44,609 nt of DNA from Cyanobacteria bacterium SZAS LIN-3. Lineage in GTDB: Bacteria > Cyanobacteriota > Vampirovibrionia > Obscuribacterales > Obscuribacteraceae. Where the stretch lies: the NCBI GenBank assembly GCA_018266215.1, contig JAFEAV010000053.1:1-44609 (forward strand), given 5' to 3'. Position numbers and translations under genes: made by a program. The notes beneath the pieces were generated by a model. That model was not told the origin of the DNA. It saw nothing but the letters and a program-made list of their open reading frames with translations, and searched no databases. Within the stretch, counting starts at the first letter, position 1. The number at the start of each line of letters is the position of its first letter. Of the stretch, positions 25,647-34,640 are shown piece after piece.

Positions 25647-26189
25647 ATGACTAGACCGCAACAGCCGGAACTTGAAGAACTGCTCCAGGACATCGATAAG
25701 TTGGAGCAGATCGTCGCTACCTGGGACGAGGAGCAGCGCATGACGGTGATTGCGCTTTTGCTTTCGATAGATTCGCTGCACAAGGAAGCATTTGCTCGTC
25801 TGGTCTCGGCCCTCAAATCAGATAAGCGCGGCTCCGAGTTACTGGAAGAGGCAAGTAAGGACGAAGTAGTCCAGGCTGTCTTGCGTCACTTCCGTCTGGG
25901 CGAGCTTTCCCTTGCCGATAAGGTGGAAATGGCGCTCGATACAGTGCGCCCGGCTCTGGCAACGCACGGTGGCGGGGTGGAGCTTGTGGCTATGGAGCCG
26001 CCGGCAACGGCGGTAATCAGCCTGACTGGTGCCTGCAATGGCTGTCCGGCCTCGGCCATGACCCTGAGTGAGGGCGTGGAGAAGGCCATTCGTGAGTTTG
26101 TGCCCGAGATTCTCGAGATAAAAAAGGTCGTCGGCTCGCGCCCACCGATTGTCGAAATGCCGACCGATATTAAGAGCCCGTTTGCGTGA
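25647..26189 (+). CDS. NifU-like (NFU domain) protein with N-terminal helical extension
   Basis: The 180-residue protein has a helical N-terminal part (residues 1-85) of unknown kind and a C-terminal NFU domain (about 88-160): VEMALDTVRPALATHGGGVELV, followed by the Fe-S binding pair C130-NG-C133 in TGACNGCPAS. NFU proteins carry and deliver Fe-S clusters. The N-terminal extension is not the usual IscU-like or ferredoxin domain. It is the last gene of the YbjQ operon, which suggests the operon deals with metal or Fe-S homeostasis. Confidence 0.87.
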   Translation: MTRPQQPELEELLQDIDKLEQIVATWDEEQRMTVIALLLSIDSLHKEAFARLVSALKSDKRGSELLEEASKDEVVQAVLRHFRLGELSLADKVEMALDTVRPALATHGGGVELVAMEPPATAVISLTGACNGCPASAMTLSEGVEKAIREFVPEILEIKKVVGSRPPIVEMPTDIKSPFA

Positions 26190-26282
26190 TCTCCGCACTG
26201 CAAGCGCAATACCGTTATCTGGCTGTTATCTAGCACTTGGACCATCAATTTATGCTCACGTCTCTGTCACGCTGGGCCGTTT

Positions 26283-28046
26283 ATGATTTGGCCGTGCACC
26301 TCGGAAGGGCTTGCTTTGGGATTTGATTTGCCATTAGATGTTATGCCGCACTCGAGGCCTGTGGATACGGCTGCTAAATTACAGCCGTCGGAGAAGCCGG
26401 CGCCCGGACAGGCTAAGGCTCTGGACGCCCCGGTGGATAAGGCCGAGCCTTCGGTGATGCAATCGCTGGGCGGGGACTTGCTCAGCGACCCTCAGGCCGT
26501 CTATGACGCCGCTCACGGCAAGTTTGAACGCGAAAAGAAGGCCTACTGGGATAGTGTCGCGGCAGAGAAAAAAGCCCATCATTTTGTCATGACTTTCCCA
26601 CCCGAATATACCGGGCCACCCAAGCCAAAGCCGGACAAACCAACGCCGGTAGCGCCCAATACTATCCCGACAATCAATGAAATGCTGGCTGATGCAAAGC
26701 ACCTCAATCAGTTCGCCTTCGGTGATAAGAACCAGCCGACTTTCAACTTGACCGACGGCTCCGAGGCTGAGTTTAAGCAGAACTATGCCCGCGAGGCCCT
26801 GCGAGTTGGCCGGGCCCATGGTTTGCAAAAGGATGAAGTGCGCGATATTGTGCGCAGCATTTATGCTTTTGAAGACGGCGGCTGGGGCACGCATGACACG
26901 CTGTCCAGTATGCCGCAGTCTCTGGTTGTCGCTGATAAACCGGGCTCTACGGCGATAAGAGACGCGCGCAGAAATTTCCACCTTGATGGTGCCACCGCAT
27001 CCAGTGCCCTGGGCTACAATCAATTGCTCATGCTCAGCACTATGGAGAAAATTTCTCATCAATCGAAACCTATCTCCGATCGGCTTGAGGAGCTGGCGAA
27101 GGCTGAAAGCGACCCGGCGCGCGCCGCTCAATTGCAGGATAAAGCTCGCATGGTGGCGGCGCTGGGACCTGCCCTGACCCGGGAACTGCAGGCGATGGTG
27201 AACGATGAGAACCGCAAGCCGCCTGCTGAGAGGAAGAACTATCTCAACTCTGATGGTACTTTTAGCGAGCAGCTGCTCAAGGATTTTGGTCGGTCTAAAG
27301 ACCAGACTTCTGTCGGTTTGACCAGGCAGGATATGGCCCGGGCTGTACACGCCCTCAATCTCGATGCTGATGTCGGGCCGATAATACAGGCCCAGGAATT
27401 TGGTAATTTGCTCACTTACGCAGACAAGTTTAACTACCAGTCGCTGTTGCAGGGTAAAGAGCAGGATGACCAGAAAACACTGGCAGCTTACGATGCATTG
27501 CCAGCCGGGCAAAAAGCCAAGGCCGTGCAGGAAATAATGGATCTGGTAAAGCCGCAGCCGGATGCGGCGACAAAAAACAACCTGGTGCAAAAACTGACAA
27601 ATATGCACGCCGGTGTTGACGATAATCTCTCCAGGAATAAGCTGCCTAAGGGCGAGGCTGACCTGCTTCGCACCGGGGTTTTGACTTTGCGGAGCATCGG
27701 TGAGAAAAGTGGGGCCCTTTCTCCCCCTGCTCAATTGCTTCTCTCCAAGATTGCGCATTCCTACTACGGCGGTCTTGATGCGACGAAGCTGACGCCGGCT
27801 GCTCTGGAACTGGCTAATCTGGCCGGGCCAAAGAATGCTGAGCAAATGTTGCATGCGGAGAATGCACACATTCCAACGCCAAACTTTTTCTCGCAGGCCG
27901 GTTACTACGCCAACCCCGTCACCAATAGGCGCACGGCGGCGGAGCTCCTGCTGCAGATCCAGCGCTCTATGCGCGGTCCCAATTATGATGCGACTCTGCA
28001 CCAGGGTCAGGCTGATTTTGAGAGTGCCTTTGCCCGGTTGCCTTAG
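26283..28046 (+). CDS. Large unknown protein with transglycosylase-like segment
   Basis: The frame gives up to 587 residues. A Pro-rich N-terminal part (residues 25-130) precedes a helical region. In residues 185-260, YAFEDGGWGTHDTLSSMP followed later by SALGYNQLL recalls the Glu and the Gly-x-x-Gln motif of lysozyme-like lytic transglycosylases. This is a tentative comparison based on two short motifs. The rest is helical with no repeats. No signal peptide is visible and the start is uncertain: the ATG at 26283 lacks a ribosome site, while the TTG at codon 12 has GGAAGG seven bases upstream. The end overlaps the convergent TPR gene by four bases. Confidence 0.7.
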   Translation: MIWPCTSEGLALGFDLPLDVMPHSRPVDTAAKLQPSEKPAPGQAKALDAPVDKAEPSVMQSLGGDLLSDPQAVYDAAHGKFEREKKAYWDSVAAEKKAHHFVMTFPPEYTGPPKPKPDKPTPVAPNTIPTINEMLADAKHLNQFAFGDKNQPTFNLTDGSEAEFKQNYAREALRVGRAHGLQKDEVRDIVRSIYAFEDGGWGTHDTLSSMPQSLVVADKPGSTAIRDARRNFHLDGATASSALGYNQLLMLSTMEKISHQSKPISDRLEELAKAESDPARAAQLQDKARMVAALGPALTRELQAMVNDENRKPPAERKNYLNSDGTFSEQLLKDFGRSKDQTSVGLTRQDMARAVHALNLDADVGPIIQAQEFGNLLTYADKFNYQSLLQGKEQDDQKTLAAYDALPAGQKAKAVQEIMDLVKPQPDAATKNNLVQKLTNMHAGVDDNLSRNKLPKGEADLLRTGVLTLRSIGEKSGALSPPAQLLLSKIAHSYYGGLDATKLTPAALELANLAGPKNAEQMLHAENAHIPTPNFFSQAGYYANPVTNRRTAAELLLQIQRSMRGPNYDATLHQGQADFESAFARLP

Positions 28047-29254
28047 TAGGTGACTGCCTGAGCGTTCATCTGCGCCAGTATTTCATCGTGTAGTGCAAAA
28101 CTTGCCCTTGTATCGGCGCTGTCCGTGCCGCAAATCAGAGCCCTCTTGTTCATCGTTTCGCTTACGATTGAGTGCGCTTCGGCAAACCTTCCCTGCTTCA
28201 AATAGAGTTCTCCCAGATTGTGCATGGTCATGAGTGTGCATGGACTGTCAGGGCCGTGGTCATGCTTGGCCCGCGCCAGAGAGATTTTGAAGAGCCTTTC
28301 GGCATCAGCATATTTGCCCTGCTCAAGGCACAGGTTGCCGACAGTTCTCGCAAATCCGCAAAAGTTTCCACGCTCTTGCTCGACTTTCCTGTTGGTGCTG
28401 GCGACGACATCGGCGCAGATTTTGTCTAGACTTTGATCGTGCAGCCCCAACTTTTCCCGAATTATGGCCAATTTCACCCTCGTGCCGACGGTCCATGGGT
28501 CATGGCTCCCCCGGTATTTTTCTTCAGTCTTGAGCAGAGCACTGTATAGCTTTTCTGCTTCGCTGAGGTTACCGCGTTTGTAGGTGATGTTGGCCAGAAT
28601 GTGTTGCGCCTCAAGTCTCCAACCGCTCTGCGGGCCTAGCGTTTTAGCTTCTACTGCAAGCGCGTCTTGCGCCAGGGGCTCGGCCTCTTCCAGGTGTCCA
28701 AGATCGATATAAACATCCGCGAGTATGTGTTTCGTGCAAGCGATCAGGAGTTGTCCTTTTTCGCCAGGCAGGTTTTTTCCCAGAGCCAGTACTTCTTTTG
28801 CTGAAGTCTCGGCCAGGGGATAGCGACCCAGTATGGCTAAATTGCTCGCCACGGCGGCATGCGAAAGCAGTGCCAGGTAGCTATTGGGACCCAATGCTTT
28901 TTCGTAAGCGGCAGTCGATTGTTCTTCAAGATGCAGGGCTGTTTCGTTTTTGCCTTTGCAATATTCGATATTTCCAAGCCAGTGGCTGAAATAAGCGTAA
29001 CCTGCATCATCACTGGTATCGCCGATATGACACTTCAGCGCGTTGGACAAAAGTGATTCTGCAAAATCTGTATGACCCTGCTGGTAGGCGCGCATACCTG
29101 TGAGGCCAAGTATTGTCCCTAGCGGTTGGAATTTCGCATGCCCTTCTACAGAGCTGTTGATGATGATCCAGGGAGCGAGAAAAAATGCGGACGACAATAG
29201 AATCGCCGCTGTTTGCGTGCGGGTGGAAAACCAGCTGTTGCGACTCAGTGCCAT
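28043..29254 (-). CDS. TPR membrane protein (paralogue 1)
   Basis: The product of about 403 residues starts at MALSRNSWFS, where AAGGAG lies seven bases before the ATG; a longer start at 29296 has no such site. It has one transmembrane segment (about residues 15-35), then a conserved FQPLGTILGL segment, then TPR pairs of the kinesin-light-chain type, such as GHLEEAEPLAQDALAVEAKTLG and GKYADAERLFKISLARAKHDHG. It should be anchored with its TPR domain outside the cytoplasm and bind other proteins. It is clearly related to the protein encoded at 30669-31985. The ribosome site lies just beyond the stop of the upstream TPR gene, so the pair is co-transcribed. Confidence 0.82.
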   Translation of the reverse strand: MALSRNSWFSTRTQTAAILLSSAFFLAPWIIINSSVEGHAKFQPLGTILGLTGMRAYQQGHTDFAESLLSNALKCHIGDTSDDAGYAYFSHWLGNIEYCKGKNETALHLEEQSTAAYEKALGPNSYLALLSHAAVASNLAILGRYPLAETSAKEVLALGKNLPGEKGQLLIACTKHILADVYIDLGHLEEAEPLAQDALAVEAKTLGPQSGWRLEAQHILANITYKRGNLSEAEKLYSALLKTEEKYRGSHDPWTVGTRVKLAIIREKLGLHDQSLDKICADVVASTNRKVEQERGNFCGFARTVGNLCLEQGKYADAERLFKISLARAKHDHGPDSPCTLMTMHNLGELYLKQGRFAEAHSIVSETMNKRALICGTDSADTRASFALHDEILAQMNAQAVTY

Positions 29255-29258
29255 GTGT

Positions 29259-30563
29259 CTACTCCTTGTGATTTTTCTGCTGAGCGGCAGCAGCAAAAGG
29301 GAATCTGCTCATAAACCCGGGTCCGGTCCCATCTCCGCGAATACCAGGTGCCTGCGGTGCTTCAATAGACCCAATTTCGCCTGTGCCCCACTTCGATGCC
29401 AGAGTCAGTGGATTGGATTCTCCAAGCAGCGCTAATCTTGTTTTGTATGCCGAGTCGAAATGCTTCGTTGCTTCTGGGTATTTGGATTGAGCTAGCAAGT
29501 CTTCTCCCAGGAGATGCTGGATTCGCGCGGTTTCTTCCGTTTCTCTACCGGTGCGTTTGAGTTCGATGCTATACAGCTGCTCGGCAATGTTTTGCGCATT
29601 TAAGTATTGATGGTCGTGGAAGTAGACTTTGGAGAGAAGGTAGTAGCATTTGCATAATCTTGGCCGTTCATCTACCGAGCTGTCCTTCGTGGCTTCCACT
29701 GTCGCCAGGAGCCAGTAGCCCGCATTTTCTGATGCCCCCAGAGCGCCGTAATAGCGTCCCAGTATTTGCATAAAGGGACATGCCTCAGGGTTGTCTTCTC
29801 CCAAATTTGCAATCGTTCTAAGCAGTACCTGCTCTGCATCGGGGGCCTCGGCTTTTTCGCCGCGTTCCAAACGCAAAGCTGCAAGCCATACTTGTTGTGC
29901 CGCTGTCGCACCGTTGTTTGTTCCGTACACAATTTCGCTGCGCTCAATATTGGCGATGAGCAGTCTTTCCGCCTCACTTTTGCGGCCGCTGCCGTCCCAT
30001 AATGCTGCCAGTGCCTCGGAAGCTTCTATGTAGAATTCCGAGTTGTTCGATTCCTTCTTTGCAAAATCATTTACGACAGCCGCTATTGCTGGTATGGCCG
30101 TCCTTGTTTCGCCGACAGATCGACTGTTGTAAAAAACGTCGCGGAGGGACGTATTTACCCAGCGATTGTCTGCGCCATAGATCTTCAGTCTTATAGCCAG
30201 TGCTTTTTCCAGGAATGGTTGAGCTTGCTGAGCTTGCCCCTGCTCTGCCAGGCCGAGACCTATGTCGTTAGTCGCGGCTGCCACGAAAGCATCATCCGTG
30301 GTCGCTGGGTAGAGACTGACGGATGTGCGCAAGAGCTTGTCCGCCAGTTGCGTTTGGCCCTGGTCATGGGCGTAATAAGCTGCTTCAGCCAGTATCAAAG
30401 CCGGCGGATTGCAGGCAACGTGCCCGTCGAGCTGATGATTGTAATGTTTAGCGATGACCGCACCGTAGGCGCCGGCAGCGAAGATTAATGTCCCAAACGC
30501 GGCTACCACTCCCTTTTTGAGGAGCTTCGGCGCCGAGCATGAAACTGTCGCAGCGGTCAGCAT
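29259..30563 (-). CDS. TPR membrane protein (paralogue 2)
   Basis: The 434-residue product has a hydrophobic anchor (about residues 17-38) followed by TPR-like repeats (GLAEQGQAQQAQPFLEKALAIRLKIYG, GEDLLAQSKYPEATKHFDSAYKTRLALLG) and a low-complexity tail. The ATG at 30563 has no ribosome site. A good one (GGAG, 8 bases) serves an ATG at 30580 in another phase, which encodes MALSRGC and stops across the annotated start. MALSR is also how the downstream paralogue begins, so either a frameshift separates the real start or a mini-ORF couples translation. Function unknown. Confidence 0.75.
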   Translation of the reverse strand: MLTAATVSCSAPKLLKKGVVAAFGTLIFAAGAYGAVIAKHYNHQLDGHVACNPPALILAEAAYYAHDQGQTQLADKLLRTSVSLYPATTDDAFVAAATNDIGLGLAEQGQAQQAQPFLEKALAIRLKIYGADNRWVNTSLRDVFYNSRSVGETRTAIPAIAAVVNDFAKKESNNSEFYIEASEALAALWDGSGRKSEAERLLIANIERSEIVYGTNNGATAAQQVWLAALRLERGEKAEAPDAEQVLLRTIANLGEDNPEACPFMQILGRYYGALGASENAGYWLLATVEATKDSSVDERPRLCKCYYLLSKVYFHDHQYLNAQNIAEQLYSIELKRTGRETEETARIQHLLGEDLLAQSKYPEATKHFDSAYKTRLALLGESNPLTLASKWGTGEIGSIEAPQAPGIRGDGTGPGFMSRFPFAAAAQQKNHKE

Positions 30564-30580
30564 CCGCGACTGAGGGCCAT
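30557..30580 (-). other. Seven-codon mini-ORF overlapping a TPR gene start
   Basis: ATG at 30580 with GGAG eight bases upstream reads MALSRGC, then TGA, which overlaps the ATG at 30563. It matches the MALSR start of the paralogue at 29254. A small AGGGTG/CACCCT hairpin (30597-30614) lies just ahead of its ribosome site. Confidence 0.4.
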
Positions 30581-30668
30581 AGTAATCACTCCGTTAAGGG
30601 TGTTTTCTCACCCTAGCATAGTAAGGAGGACAGCGACACCGGGAAATTCCTGAGTTCGGCAATCCCAT

Positions 30669-31985
30669 TCAAAACGTGATGAACAAGTTGTCTCCTCTGG
30701 CTTCGTCAATACGAACTAGATTGTTTCCGATTTCCATAGTTTTTGGCGCTCTTTCTCCGACATCCATCATGCGTACCTGGATTGTTTTTAGGTATAGATG
30801 TTGCGCTTCACTAGCCTGTCCCTTCTGCTCTCTGATCTCTCCGAGCAAATTCAGTGTACTCGCGCAGTTTGCGCCTCGGGCATGTTCAATACCCCCGTTC
30901 ATTTTAATTATCTGGCAGGCGAGTTCATGTGCTGTTTCCGGCTTGCCCTGGGCAAAATACAGTTCGGCAAGACGCAACATAGTGACTTGCGTTAATGGGT
31001 GCCGGGGCCCTAGAATTGCTTGAGACTGCTTCAGGGATAAGCTGAGCAGCCATTGAGCGTCCTCATACTTGTGGGTCAGCAGGCAAAGAGTGCCCAACTC
31101 GCGTTTGAAGGCTACAGACTTAGCGGACGGGGCCTTTTTGAGCCATTCTTTGATCTGTTGGTCTATTCCAATTGTCTTGCCTTGTTTGATTCGGGAGTGA
31201 GCCAGATCCATCTGACCGATGGTTTTCCATTCAGGGTCAATCCCACCAAGACTCCTTTCGATCTCGACTTCTTTCTGATAGGCCGCTGCCGCTTCGCTGT
31301 AGCGCCCCTGTTCCAAATGGATATCGCCGAGGACTGAAATGGCAATTGCGGTGTGGAGGTCTTTTTCGCCGTAAAGTTGCCGTGCTAACGAGTAAGCTTC
31401 CAGCGCTGCCGGCTCTGCGCGTTGTATTTGCCCTGTAAGCAAGTAAGCTTTAGAAAGCTCATGCTGAGTGTATCTCAAGGCCAGCTTCGTGGCTGGTAGT
31501 AGTTTCCTGGCTGCACTCGCAGTCTCTTCGGCGAGAGGAATGCCTTCGTTGAATCGTCCTAGTCTTAATAGGTCGGCTGCTACATACGCCATTCTCTCGA
31601 CCGATCTCTGATGATTTGGACCAAAAACCCGAGTGTTTATTTCCAGTATCTGCTGATCAAGCGGAAGCACTAGTGCTGGAACATCTTGATTGAAGAGAAT
31701 GCCTGCTTTTGCGCTGGCAAAAAGTGCATAACCAGTGTCTTTGCTGATGTCTCCGTAGAAATTAGCTAGCGAAATATCCATCAGGCGTAAGGCCAGGGGC
31801 TCATTTTCGCAATCCGCGGCGATACAACCAGCGAGGCCGAAGAAAGTGCCTATAGGTTGAAAGTTTGCAGGGCTTCTCGTGACCAAGCTCACCACAATCC
31901 AGGGAAGGAGCGCAAAAAGGATGTAGCACTCGATTACGGCCTTTTGGCGCCAGCTTATTAATCTGCAATTAGTAAGCAATGTCAT
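30669..31985 (-). CDS. TPR membrane protein (paralogue 3)
   Basis: The 438-residue protein has one transmembrane segment (about residues 18-37) and then FQPIGTFFGLAGC, closely matching FQPLGTILGLTG in the protein encoded at 28043-29254. The shared DTGYALFAS/DAGYAYFSH segment supports common descent. TPR-type repeats follow, such as GDIHLEQGRYSEAAAAYQKEVEIE and LAELYFAQGKPETAHELACQ. The ATG has only a weak ribosome site. It is 105 bases upstream of the other two genes on the same strand, so the three may form one transcript. Function unknown. Confidence 0.82.
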   Translation of the reverse strand: MTLLTNCRLISWRQKAVIECYILFALLPWIVVSLVTRSPANFQPIGTFFGLAGCIAADCENEPLALRLMDISLANFYGDISKDTGYALFASAKAGILFNQDVPALVLPLDQQILEINTRVFGPNHQRSVERMAYVAADLLRLGRFNEGIPLAEETASAARKLLPATKLALRYTQHELSKAYLLTGQIQRAEPAALEAYSLARQLYGEKDLHTAIAISVLGDIHLEQGRYSEAAAAYQKEVEIERSLGGIDPEWKTIGQMDLAHSRIKQGKTIGIDQQIKEWLKKAPSAKSVAFKRELGTLCLLTHKYEDAQWLLSLSLKQSQAILGPRHPLTQVTMLRLAELYFAQGKPETAHELACQIIKMNGGIEHARGANCASTLNLLGEIREQKGQASEAQHLYLKTIQVRMMDVGERAPKTMEIGNNLVRIDEARGDNLFITF

Positions 31986-32069
31986 CGATCGGTGCCTGGT
32001 AAATAATAGGAATCACCAAGGTAACACACAGCCTGGGACAAAGAAAGTTGGCACACTACCTAAACAGCT

Positions 32070-33035
32070 CTACTTCCCGTCGTAATCCAGCTTCTTGCAC
32101 TCGTCGAGGTCTTTCTGCGCCAGGGCCGGCTGACCCAACTTCTTGTAGCAGCGCGCCCGGGCGAAGTAGCTGGGCCCGGCCCAGTCCGGACTTTTTTCTA
32201 TGCTGGACGTATAGTCCTGAATCGCTTTTTTGTAGTCGCCCATCAATTCATATACGGCCGCGCGCTTGCGATAGACGTTTTCGTCATTGGTGTTGAGTGC
32301 CAGTACGCGGGTGTAATCTGCAATTGCTTTCGCATACTCTTTTGTACGCGTGTAGGCAGTGGCTCTGAGCGCGTACACTTCGTGGTAACCGTCAAATTTG
32401 CTATCAATAGCCAGGGTATAGTCAATGATTGCTTGTTTCGGATTGCGATTGTCGCTGTTGAGGAAATTACCGCGCACTTTTCGAGCTTTGCCGCATTTGG
32501 GAAATTCCGCTAAGACTCGGTCGAGGGCTTTCAGTGCCTCATCTACTTTTCCTTGCTGCCCGAGATTGTTGGCCAGAGATAAGCCTGCATTTTCATGACA
32601 GCTTGGCGGCGTCAAGTTGATGTATGTCTGGTAGTCCTTTGCCGCCGCGTCGAAATTGTCTAATTTGTCATGGCAATACCCGCGAGTGGAATAAGCCTCA
32701 ACCCGCCCTTTGTCCAGAGCCAATGCGCGATCGCAATCAGTAATAGCCCTGGCGTATTCATCTAAGTCGCAGTAGAGGCTACCTCTTTCTTCGTACAGTC
32801 GAGCCTCTTTCGGTGCAAGCGCAATCGCTCTGGTCAAATAAGGTATGGCCAGTTGCTTCTGATTCTGGTTTTTCAAGCGCTTTGCCTGGTCAAAGAGTCG
32901 CTCCACCTGCGGCGAAAATTTATGCTCCTCCGCGCGTGCGACCCCGTAGTGAGTCGACAACAAGGTCAACGCTGCCAGACAACAGCTCGTGACCACGGAT
33001 GAAAGGTTATTTTTGCTCCGCGGTTTTTGCTGCAT
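32070..33035 (-). CDS. Exported TPR protein with about six repeats
   Basis: The product of about 321 residues starts at MQQKPRSKNN and has a signal peptide ending near ARAEE (about residue 36). Canonical TPRs follow: QLAIPYLTRAIALAPKEARLY, YARAITDCDRALALDKGRVEAY, YAKAIADYTRVLALNTNDENVY and YKKAIQDYTSSIEKSPDWAGP. The start overlaps the end of the upstream gene by 29 bases, so translation is probably coupled. A longer in-frame start at 33110 lies deeper in that gene and spoils the signal peptide. It is expected to be a periplasmic protein-interaction scaffold. Confidence 0.85.
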   Translation of the reverse strand: MQQKPRSKNNLSSVVTSCCLAALTLLSTHYGVARAEEHKFSPQVERLFDQAKRLKNQNQKQLAIPYLTRAIALAPKEARLYEERGSLYCDLDEYARAITDCDRALALDKGRVEAYSTRGYCHDKLDNFDAAAKDYQTYINLTPPSCHENAGLSLANNLGQQGKVDEALKALDRVLAEFPKCGKARKVRGNFLNSDNRNPKQAIIDYTLAIDSKFDGYHEVYALRATAYTRTKEYAKAIADYTRVLALNTNDENVYRKRAAVYELMGDYKKAIQDYTSSIEKSPDWAGPSYFARARCYKKLGQPALAQKDLDECKKLDYDGK

Positions 33036-33954
33036 TGTTTTCGCTTTTGATGGCTGCCAGCACCGTTTGTGCCTGTTTTTGTTTACCACATTTTTGCAGA
33101 TACTGGGCATAGTCTTTCAGCATCGGCGTCCATTTCTCCGCCGGCATGTCCATGGATTCGGCTTTCCATGCGCTTATCCATTTGGCCGGGGTCTTTGTTC
33201 CCTCGCCGCCGCCGTCGGCGAGCTCCACAAGATCCTGGCTGGCGTCGAAGCACAGCTCCATTCGCGCCGCCGCCATGGCCGGGCGACCACTTTGAGCGAG
33301 TGCCAGTGCGGCTTTCTGCCCGCGTTTGAGCAGTGTTTCCAGGCTCTGTTGATTGATGTAATTGCCGGGATACATGACGTTGTGCTCTTTCTCCTCCCAG
33401 GCGTCGAGCTGCGCTCGTGTGCCTTTTTCGGCCAGGGCCGTCAGGGCATCGACCTCGGCCTGCGATGGATCGCCTTTTTCTGTCTTGACCAGCGTTGCCT
33501 TGACCCCGTCCCAGCGGAAGCTCTGGCTGATATAGGCGGCGCAGCCCGGGAATTGCGACATGACATAAAGGAGGCCGTTGCGGCAGAGGACATCGCACTT
33601 GGCCCGGTTGAATTCCTCGCTGACCGGCAGAGGCGCTTTCCACACGATTTTGCCGGCTTTCGTGCCCAGGAGAAAGGCTTTCTTGCTGAATGAGCCATCG
33701 GGCTCCTCCACAAAAAATACGCTCAGTTTTGTGGCGCCGGCTTTTTTCAGGGGCCCGGCATTCTGGACTTCGACATTGGCCAGGGTCTCCGGTACCGCAC
33801 TGCCGACGGCAAGGGGCGCATCGGCCAGGGATGGTAGAGCGGTCATGAGGGAAATGGCGCAGGTAGCAGCCATGGAAAGTATTGAGTAAATTGATGGTTT
33901 TGCGGTTTTGGTGTTCATTGTCAGGGGCCCTGTCCGAAAAATCGTATCTAGCAT
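33007..33954 (-). CDS. Exported protein of unknown function upstream of a TPR gene
   Basis: The product of about 315 residues has a hydrophobic signal segment ending near SLADAP. The ATG at 33954 was chosen because AGGAG lies nine bases before it; a later ATG at 33918 would give a more compact signal peptide but has no ribosome site. A beta-rich region (TKLSVFFVEEPDGSFSKKAFLLGTKAGKIVWKAPLP) precedes helices. The C-terminal WTPMLKDYAQYLQKCGKQKQAQTVL resembles a single TPR. I do not recognise the family. It is coupled to the downstream TPR gene and divergent from the acetyltransferase gene. Confidence 0.72.
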   Translation of the reverse strand: MLDTIFRTGPLTMNTKTAKPSIYSILSMAATCAISLMTALPSLADAPLAVGSAVPETLANVEVQNAGPLKKAGATKLSVFFVEEPDGSFSKKAFLLGTKAGKIVWKAPLPVSEEFNRAKCDVLCRNGLLYVMSQFPGCAAYISQSFRWDGVKATLVKTEKGDPSQAEVDALTALAEKGTRAQLDAWEEKEHNVMYPGNYINQQSLETLLKRGQKAALALAQSGRPAMAAARMELCFDASQDLVELADGGGEGTKTPAKWISAWKAESMDMPAEKWTPMLKDYAQYLQKCGKQKQAQTVLAAIKSENNAAKTAEQK

Positions 33955-34046
33955 ACAAGCAGACTCCTCGGGCAAACCAATTTAGAGGGGTGTAAAATCA
34001 GAGGCCAGCCTCCAGGTTATGACAATCCACTATAGTGAGCGGCCAA

Positions 34047-34616
34047 ATGAGCACCCCCCATCATATTAGAGTGGCTACAGAAGGCGACGCCGCGGCCATC
34101 CTGGCAATTTATGCCCCTTTTTGCGGCCCGGACTCGGCTGTTTCCTTTGAGATTGAGCCCCCCAGCCTTGATGAAATGCGCTCGCGCATCGCCTCCACCC
34201 TGCCTGCCCTGCCCTGGATTGTGGCTCACAGTGCCGACGGCAAGCTTCTCGGCTATGCCTATGCCGCTATGCACAAGACCCGCGCGGCTTACCGCTGGTC
34301 GGTGGACGTGACCATTTATCTGGGGCCCGACGCCCGGCGCCAGGGGGTGGGCCGCCGACTGTACACCCGGCTCTTTGATATTTTGCGGGGACAGGGCTAT
34401 GTCAACGCCTATGCCGGTATCACACTGCCCAACGAGGCCAGCCAGGGTCTGCACCGGGCGATGGGCTTTTATGAAGTCGGCGTTTATGAACAGGTGGGAT
34501 TTAAGAGTGGCAAGTGGCATGACGTTATCTGGCTGGCGCTGCGATTGCAGCATCATTCGGAGACGCCGGCCGAGCCCATTACCTTTAGCGAGTACATCAG
34601 CAAAAATGGGGTTTAA
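34047..34616 (+). CDS. GNAT acetyltransferase (phosphinothricin/methionine-sulfoximine type)
   Basis: The 189-residue protein matches the Pat/MnaT branch of GNAT enzymes: IRVATEGDAAAILAIYAPF at the start, FEIEPPSLDEMRSRI, GYAYAAMHKTRAAYRWSVDVTIYL, the acetyl-CoA loop RRQGVGRRLYTRLF, then GITLPNEASQGLHRAMGFYEVGVYEQVGFKSGKWHDV. Such enzymes acetylate small amino-acid analogues. A GTG twelve bases earlier is a possible alternative start. The gene is divergent from the gene at 33954 and 24 bases upstream of the thioredoxin gene on the same strand. Confidence 0.9.
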   Translation: MSTPHHIRVATEGDAAAILAIYAPFCGPDSAVSFEIEPPSLDEMRSRIASTLPALPWIVAHSADGKLLGYAYAAMHKTRAAYRWSVDVTIYLGPDARRQGVGRRLYTRLFDILRGQGYVNAYAGITLPNEASQGLHRAMGFYEVGVYEQVGFKSGKWHDVIWLALRLQHHSETPAEPITFSEYISKNGV

Positions 34617-34640
34617 CCCGCAATCAGCCAGGAGGAAAAT

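Noticed and set aside
16370..26320. GGAAGGGCTTG shared near the starts of the two large unknown genes
   Set aside because: The match is 11 bases in different codon phases and is explained by chance.
26379..28001. 540-codon antisense frame opposite the unknown 587-residue protein
   Set aside because: Composition is Arg/Leu/Gln-rich shadow sequence without motifs, while the plus-strand product looks like a helical protein.
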